Origin: JBGPBY01 sp041481485
Lineage (GTDB): Bacteria; Acidobacteriota; Terriglobia; 20CM-2-55-15
Length of the DNA: 19,172 bases
NCBI GenBank assembly: GCA_041481485.1
Contig: JBGPBY010000072.1
Coordinates: 1 to 19,172, forward strand
Direction of reading: 5' to 3'
A program made the translations under genes and the position numbers. The notes under the pieces are model-generated. The model saw nothing but the letters and a program-made list of their open reading frames with translations. It did no database searches and was not told where the DNA came from. Positions 14,688 to 19,172 of the stretch are shown in pieces (the stretch's first letter is position 1; every line of letters begins with the position of its first letter).

Positions 14688-14728
14688 GGGTTTCTTGATC
14701 TGTCGCGCTTAATGTTGTGCCGTACCTT

Positions 14729-14892
14729 TTTCCACCGGCTTACGCCGGTGGCTAGCGGACTGCAATACCAGCGAATTGTTGCCGCGAAGCGGCATCGTTG
14801 TAGAGCCGCGGAGCGGCGGCAGGCCCTGTAGCCACCGGCGTAAGCCGGTGGAAATCAAATCACAAAAGAGAACAGCCGCGGAGCGGCGGCAG
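14729..14892. repeat. REP-like repeat cluster downstream of typA
   Basis: A perfect 26-bp inverted repeat (14729-14754 and 14829-14854) has arms that are themselves hairpins (CCACCGGC, four-base loop, GCCGGTGG). A second motif, AGCCGCGGAGCGGCGGCAG, occurs as a 19-bp direct repeat at 14804 and 14874, with a relative GCCGCGAAGCGGC at 14781. The cluster fills most of the 260-base gap between typA and the peptidase. No U run follows either hairpin, so they do not look like plain terminators. Such paired palindromes resemble REP/BIME elements. Confidence 0.85.
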
Positions 14893-14911
14893 ATCCAGAG
14901 AAGCCGATTCG

Positions 14912-14948
14912 TTGCCGATCGATCCTCATTCGCGGTATAACGCTTTCA
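14912..14948 (+). promoter_or_regulatory. Sigma70-like promoter for a leaderless peptidase transcript
   Basis: TTGCCG (14912) and TATAAC (14936-14941) are separated by 18 bases. Transcription would start about seven bases further on, at or very near the ATG at 14948. No ribosome site precedes that ATG, which agrees with a leaderless mRNA. Confidence 0.5.
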
Positions 14949-16000
14949 TGCTTTCCCTTTTTCTTGCGTCGCTGCTGGTGGCGATGCCTCAGCAGGCATC
15001 GGCCCCTGCCGCAGACTTCACCTGGAAGGTTGTTCTCATGACCGGGGACAACCAGATCGACGCCTTTGACAACGCACGGAAATCTCTGAAAAACGAGTTC
15101 CTCCAATTTGGAGTTTCCCCGGCAAATGTCCGGGAACTGTCGATGAGTTCCGTGGAAAACCAGCGTGGAGTGATACCAAGCAGCGCGGAGAATCTGCAGG
15201 GTGCGCTATTGAATTTATCGGTGAGCAAGTCGGATGGCTGCCTGATTCATCTCACCTCTCACGGAACACCTCAGGGTTTTGCACTGAGGAACCAGCCGAT
15301 TCTGAGTCCGGCCAGACTGAACTCGATTTTGGAATTGGGATGCGGGGATCGCCCGACGGTCGTTCTGGTTTCGGCATGTTATTCCGGAACATTTGTGGGC
15401 GCCGTCATGCAAAAGCCGAATCGAATCATTCTGACCGCTGCCCGCGATGACCGCACGTCGTTTGGCTGCTCGCCGGAAAATCAGTTCACCTACTGGGACA
15501 GCTGTCTGATCGACAATTTGACGGAAACCGACAACTGGCGCGCGCTGTATGGCCTGCTTCAGCGCTGCATCGAAACCAAGGAGGCCAATGGAAAATTTAC
15601 GGCGTCGCTGCCTCAGGCATACTTCGGCGAGCAGGTGAAGGAATTGAAGATTCCCGGATTCGCTGCCACGGTGTCCGTATCGAACAATGCCAAAGGCTGT
15701 CCCGTCGCAGCCGATAGTGTCTATGGCGTGACTCCGTCCAGTGCCATTAAAGTCGGCCTCGATGAAACAACCGGTCCGGCAAGGGAATCACAGTATTTGA
15801 GCGCTCTTCGTGGACCTGCAGGACAACCACTGAGGTCCAGCCGCATCGGATCCGTCTTGTCGGGCGGAACCATCCTTCACATATACGAACTCTCTTACGA
15901 GGGCCTGGAAAAACCGGTGCCGGTGTTCCTCGATGTGTATCACTTCGAGACTCCGAAAGCTCCCGCCGGTTTTGTCTGCGGCGCCGAAATCGGCTTCTGA
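14948..16000 (+). CDS. Secreted C13 (legumain/caspase-like) cysteine peptidase
   Basis: The 350-aa protein begins with a signal peptide (MLSLFLASLLVAM, cleavage probably after ASA). A caspase-fold peptidase domain follows, with strand VVLMTGDNQIDAFDNA, catalytic His105 in HLTSHGTPQG and catalytic Cys144 in VLVSACYSGTFV. This H-G and A-C-x-S-G pattern is typical of the C13 peptidase family. The C-terminal 110 residues are an unrecognised beta-rich region. The start at 14948 is preferred over a TTG 12 codons earlier because it begins the signal peptide and sits at the end of the predicted promoter. The stop directly abuts the convergent flavoprotein stop. The natural substrate is unknown. Confidence 0.85.
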   Translation: MLSLFLASLLVAMPQQASAPAADFTWKVVLMTGDNQIDAFDNARKSLKNEFLQFGVSPANVRELSMSSVENQRGVIPSSAENLQGALLNLSVSKSDGCLIHLTSHGTPQGFALRNQPILSPARLNSILELGCGDRPTVVLVSACYSGTFVGAVMQKPNRIILTAARDDRTSFGCSPENQFTYWDSCLIDNLTETDNWRALYGLLQRCIETKEANGKFTASLPQAYFGEQVKELKIPGFAATVSVSNNAKGCPVAADSVYGVTPSSAIKVGLDETTGPARESQYLSALRGPAGQPLRSSRIGSVLSGGTILHIYELSYEGLEKPVPVFLDVYHFETPKAPAGFVCGAEIGF

Positions 16001-17107
16001 CTACACGCATTGACCGGCCGCAAAGCCGGATGCCCAGGCCCATTGAAAATTGAATCCGCCGAGGTGACCAGTAACATCCACGACTTCTCCGATAAAGTAG
16101 AGTCCGGGAACATGGTGCGACTCCATTGTTCTGGACGACAGTTCTGCGGTGTCGACGCCGCCGAGAGTGACTTCTGCTTTCGAGTAACCTTCGGTTCCAG
16201 ACGGGACCAGAGTCCAATTGCGTTGACGTTCCTGAAATGCGTCCACTTCCTTCCGGGTCCACTGTACGCGTGGCCCAGCGGGCGCATAAAACTCGGCGAA
16301 TTTTTGCTGAAAGCGCCGAGGTAATGGAGATCCGGTTACGGTATCGATCGAGATGGGTTCACCGGACTTCCAGTATGAGGAAATCTGGAGGATTGCCGGT
16401 CCGCTTAGTCCGCGGTGCGTAAACAGCATGCTCTCTCGAAACGCTGCAGAGCGGCATCGAACCTCGACTTCAAGCGAAACGCCGCGCAATTCGCTCAGGC
16501 TGCGGCCGTCGCTGCCGTTGAGTGTCAGGGGCACCAATGCGGGATGCAGTTCGGTAACGCGGAGTCCAAAGTTCCGCGCCAGCACATGGCCGAAATCGGT
16601 CGCACCCATTCGCGGGATGGAGAGTCCACCGGTAGCGACGACCAATGAAGCGCAATCTAGCGTCTCGTGATTCGACTCAACGAAGAACCGGCCGGCAATT
16701 TTCCGGACGGACCGAATCATGCAGTTCAGCTGAGTTCGGACGCGATATCGATCGCATTCGGCTTTCAGCATCCCGAGAATGCTTTCGGAGGATTCGTTGC
16801 AGAAAAGCTGCCCGAGCTTCTTTTCGTGATAGCGGATACTGTGCCGGCGGACCATTTCAACGAAATCCGACGGCTGGTAGCGTGCCAGCGCCGACTTGTG
16901 AAAACTCGGATTGCGGGAAATGAAGTTTTCGGGAGCCGTGTAAAGGTTGGTAAAGTTGCAGCGGCCACCGCCGGAAATGCGAATTTTCTTTCCGACGGAA
17001 TCGTTGCGCTCAAGAACAGCGACGGACCGCCCTCGTTTGCCTGCCTCGATGGCACACATCAGACCGGCGGCTCCGCCGCCGAGGACGACGACATCGAAAT
17101 TAGACAT
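16001..17107 (-). CDS. HI0933/YhiN-family FAD-dependent oxidoreductase
   Basis: This 368-aa flavoprotein has an N-terminal FAD-binding dinucleotide fold (VVVLGGGAAGLMCAIEAG, about 7-24) and the family signatures SGGGRCNFTN, VVATGGLSIPRMGATDFG, TELHPALVPL, LFTHRGLSGPAIL and GEVVDVTGHLGGFNFQWAWASG. The last is the C-terminal FAD contact. Family members are usually near 390-410 residues, so the middle domain looks shortened. The physiological substrate of this family is poorly known. The start codon lies three bases from a large inverted repeat and lacks a normal ribosome site, so expression may be controlled by that structure. It shares no spacer with the convergent peptidase gene. Confidence 0.92.
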   Translation of the reverse strand: MSNFDVVVLGGGAAGLMCAIEAGKRGRSVAVLERNDSVGKKIRISGGGRCNFTNLYTAPENFISRNPSFHKSALARYQPSDFVEMVRRHSIRYHEKKLGQLFCNESSESILGMLKAECDRYRVRTQLNCMIRSVRKIAGRFFVESNHETLDCASLVVATGGLSIPRMGATDFGHVLARNFGLRVTELHPALVPLTLNGSDGRSLSELRGVSLEVEVRCRSAAFRESMLFTHRGLSGPAILQISSYWKSGEPISIDTVTGSPLPRRFQQKFAEFYAPAGPRVQWTRKEVDAFQERQRNWTLVPSGTEGYSKAEVTLGGVDTAELSSRTMESHHVPGLYFIGEVVDVTGHLGGFNFQWAWASGFAAGQCV

Positions 17108-17110
17108 AGA

Positions 17111-17187
17111 GGCTGTAGGCGCGGTCTATGACCGCGCAAAATTTTTCAGTTCGAGCTTGGGCGCGGTCATAGACCGCGCCTACAGCC
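17111..17187. repeat. Perfect 27-bp inverted repeat (REP-like) at the flavoprotein start
   Basis: Arms at 17111-17137 and 17161-17187 are exact complements around a 23-base loop. Each arm is also palindromic: GCGCGGTC, three bases, GACCGCGC. It occupies most of the 101-base gap between the beta-propeller gene and the flavoprotein gene. The arm nearest the flavoprotein is three bases from its ATG, so it would cover the ribosome-binding region. It differs in sequence from the cluster after typA, so at least two REP-like families are present. Confidence 0.88.
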
Positions 17188-17208
17188 GGAATCGCATTCA
17201 TTCACAAG

Positions 17209-18231
17209 CTATTTTCCAGTTCCAAAGACCATAATCTTGAAGGAATCGGCTGTTCCGGCGCGAGCTCCGGCGGCAAATTCCACAGCGGCAAGATAAATAT
17301 TATGAGTCTTCGGATCGAGAGCCATGGTCCGCGCATTCCGTGACGTCGTCAATGTCTGTACCGTCGAGTATTTGTCTGGAGTGTCTTCGTGGGCGATCGT
17401 TACGGTGCCGGCACCTCCTGAGGAGACGAACACATTGCCGGTGGCGGGATCGAATGCGGCCGCATCGATTCCCGCTCCGGCAGGAATCGTGGTGACGACT
17501 TTTCCATTCGTGCTGTCCACGACAATAATTCCGCCGGAACCGTTGACTTCGCCGCCGACAAACAACCGATGATTCTTAACATCGAATGCGAGTCCCGTTC
17601 CGCCGCCGCCTGGAGCGATGGGCCAGTCCGCGGCGACGGTATGCGTTTTCATGTCGATTACCGCGATGCTGTTCTTGTCTTCAATATTGATATAGACGCG
17701 CCCGGCCGCGGCATCTGCCACTCCGGTTTCCGGCTTTCCAGGGAGCGGGATTGTCGCGACTACCATGCCGGTCCTGGCATTGATCACAGTGGAACTGTAT
17801 CCGGTGCGTGCGCCGTTGGAGGTATAGACCTCGCCGGACTTCGGTTCGTAAAAAATCCAATCCGGATTTCCGCCAGTCATCACCTGAGACGTTGTCATCA
17901 GCGTTTTCAAATCGACAATGCTCACATTGTTGCCGCGGCCGTTACTGGAGAAACCTTTGCCAAGATCCTGCGCGATCGCGAACCCGTGAACACCCGGCGT
18001 GTTTGTGACGACACCAACGGCCTTGCTGGCATCAATGTCGATGACCTCCACCTGAGTTCCGTGAGCGACGTAGAGCCGGCGTCCCGCGTCGTCCACATTC
18101 AGGTAATCCCATTGTCCAGCTCCTCCGATCTTGATCTCCGTGATGGCGTGATATTGGCCGGCCTGTGCAAGCAGGACGACGCTTGACAGCACGATCGTGA
18201 ATGCTGCGAACGAAAACAGAACTCTCCTCAT
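17209..18231 (-). CDS. Secreted YncE-like beta-propeller protein
   Basis: The 340-aa protein has a signal peptide (MRRVLFSFAAFTIVLSSVVLL, cleavage near AQA-G) and repeated blades of the YncE type. Blade motifs include WDYLNVDDAGRRLYVAHG, VEVIDIDASK, VSIVDLKT, SAVIDMKTH-like as IAVIDMKTH, NHRLFVGGE and NIYLAAVEF. These recur about every 40 residues, suggesting a seven-bladed propeller. Such proteins are exported and may bind DNA or ligands; no enzyme function is indicated. The ATG follows GGGGAGGT at good spacing. The gene is 84 bases after the histidine kinase gene on the same strand, so it may or may not be co-transcribed. Confidence 0.88.
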   Translation of the reverse strand: MRRVLFSFAAFTIVLSSVVLLAQAGQYHAITEIKIGGAGQWDYLNVDDAGRRLYVAHGTQVEVIDIDASKAVGVVTNTPGVHGFAIAQDLGKGFSSNGRGNNVSIVDLKTLMTTSQVMTGGNPDWIFYEPKSGEVYTSNGARTGYSSTVINARTGMVVATIPLPGKPETGVADAAAGRVYINIEDKNSIAVIDMKTHTVAADWPIAPGGGGTGLAFDVKNHRLFVGGEVNGSGGIIVVDSTNGKVVTTIPAGAGIDAAAFDPATGNVFVSSGGAGTVTIAHEDTPDKYSTVQTLTTSRNARTMALDPKTHNIYLAAVEFAAGARAGTADSFKIMVFGTGK

Positions 18232-18315
18232 AGTGACCTCCCCGACGATTTGATTCCGACGTGCAGCTTAGTCCACAGCGTCGTGTGGAGCACGGAAACA
18301 ATCATAAATATTTGT

Positions 18316-19172
18316 TTAGGCCGGTACGGCTTTGATCGGTAGAAATATCGTGAATGTCGAGCCGGATCCGGATTCGCTTTCACATTCAACCGTGCCATGA
18401 TGCGCATGCACGATAGCCTGCGCAATTGCCAGTCCCAGCCCTCCGCTCTGCGTACCCGAGGAATCCCCCTGAGCTGCACGATAGAATCGCTCGAAAATAT
18501 GCGGCAGATGCTCCCTGGCAATTCCAATTCCGTGGTCCTGGAACTGGACTCTCACTCTGCCCAATCTTCGATCTTCACTGAGACGAACTTCGAGCCGGGA
18601 TCCATCCGGTGAATACTTGATGGCGTTATCGATAAAAATCAGGAACAGCTGGCGGAGGAATGCGGCGTCGCCGGAAACATGCACGTCGTGCTGCAGGGTC
18701 TTTTCGAAACGGATCCGCTTTTGACTGGCTAGCGGAGCCGCCAGGGCGCAGGTCTCTTCGAGGATTTCGTCCAGATACAACGGTTCGGGTGCAATGTGGA
18801 GTTGTCCTGCATCCGCCATCGACAGTGTGAAGAGTGCGTCCACAATATGGTTGAGCGTCTTGAGTTCGGAATCGATAATGCGGATCGATTTCTCATACTC
18901 CTCGGTGGTTCGAGGACGCGCCAGCAGCAATTCGGTTTCTCCACGAAGAATGGCCAGCGGCGTACGCAGTTCATGTGCTGCATCGGATACGAACTGTCGC
19001 AGTTGTCCAAGAACGGCGTGCAGTTTTTGGAACAGCGCATTGAACGTGACGGTCAGTTGATAAAGTTCGTCGCGGCTTGCCGGCTCCGACATGCTGACGG
19101 ATCCAGAGGCTGGTGAAGGCGAAAGTTCCTCGATCATTGCCGATGCCTGCCGAGTGACTTCGGCAATGGGTT
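18316..19172 (-). CDS. Sensor histidine kinase, C-terminal part (start outside window)
   Basis: The frame runs off the right edge, so the 273-aa frame from the internal ATG at 19137 is only the visible part. The codons before it (reading PIAEVTRQASA) continue a HAMP linker, which shows that the sensor and membrane segments lie outside. The HisKA dimerisation domain has the phospho-acceptor His in SDAAHELRTPLA. The ATPase domain has the N box IFIDNAIKYSPDGS, the G1 box DHGIGIAREHLPHIFERFYR and the G2 box GGLGLAIAQAIV. It autophosphorylates and passes phosphate to a response regulator, probably encoded to the right. The signal is unknown. Confidence 0.93.
   Translation of the reverse strand, partial: PIAEVTRQASAMIEELSPSPASGSVSMSEPASRDELYQLTVTFNALFQKLHAVLGQLRQFVSDAAHELRTPLAILRGETELLLARPRTTEEYEKSIRIIDSELKTLNHIVDALFTLSMADAGQLHIAPEPLYLDEILEETCALAAPLASQKRIRFEKTLQHDVHVSGDAAFLRQLFLIFIDNAIKYSPDGSRLEVRLSEDRRLGRVRVQFQDHGIGIAREHLPHIFERFYRAAQGDSSGTQSGGLGLAIAQAIVHAHHGTVECESESGSGSTFTIFLPIKAVPA

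Noticed and set aside
14729..14892. Hairpins after typA as rho-independent terminators, or the repeats as a CRISPR array
   Set aside because: No U run follows the hairpins, and the repeats are self-palindromic with unequal spacing and no regular spacers.

Overview
The window has two parts. Positions 1 to about 12,750 hold the integrase-proximal part of an integrated phage-like element, with every gene on the minus strand. Positions 12,729 to 19,172 are ordinary chromosome: tRNA-Glu, typA, a secreted C13-type peptidase, an HI0933/YhiN-type flavoprotein, a secreted YncE-like beta-propeller protein and the end of a sensor histidine kinase. The host is a moderately GC-rich Gram-negative-like bacterium. 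The REP-like palindromes and the mix of host genes suggest an acidobacterium, but that is inference; nothing here proves the taxon.

The element is integrated at the 3' end of a complete tRNA-Glu(UUC) gene. In transcription order (right to left) it encodes a P4-type tyrosine integrase, an unrecognised 211-aa protein, an AlpA-type regulator, a 76-aa protein, a stand-alone primase zinc-ribbon protein, a D5/P4-type superfamily 3 helicase, a winged-helix protein and several small proteins. These are followed by a zinc-finger P27-type terminase small subunit, four proteins of unknown or weakly known function, a tail tape-measure protein, an S49 capsid-type protease and two small cysteine-rich proteins that run towards the left edge. 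Nearly every neighbouring pair from AlpA to the 148-aa protein overlaps by 1 to 4 bases, so this is a tightly translation-coupled operon. A hairpin terminator at 4908-4938 may divide it from the tail genes.

The most striking structure is repeated DNA around the winged-helix gene. Nine exact TGTCAA/TTGACA hexamers, six of them extended to TCTGTCAA/TTGACAGA, lie in 7586-7759 with a strong hairpin. A second group of TGACA/TGTCA motifs flanks an AT-rich stretch at 8017-8127. Next to a P4-like helicase and a zinc-ribbon primase partner, this looks like an iteron-type replication origin or a dense operator, with the winged-helix protein as a candidate binder.

The gene content is odd for a complete phage. 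A terminase small subunit is present, but no large terminase, portal or major capsid gene lies between it and the tape-measure gene, and the protease comes after the tape-measure gene. Either the head genes lie beyond the left edge in a permuted order, or this is a satellite-like or decayed element that depends on a helper.

In the chromosomal part, REP-like inverted repeats fill the gap after typA (14729-14892). Another perfect 27-bp inverted repeat sits three bases upstream of the flavoprotein start codon. The C13 peptidase gene appears to have a promoter that would give a leaderless transcript, and its stop codon directly abuts that of the convergent flavoprotein gene.
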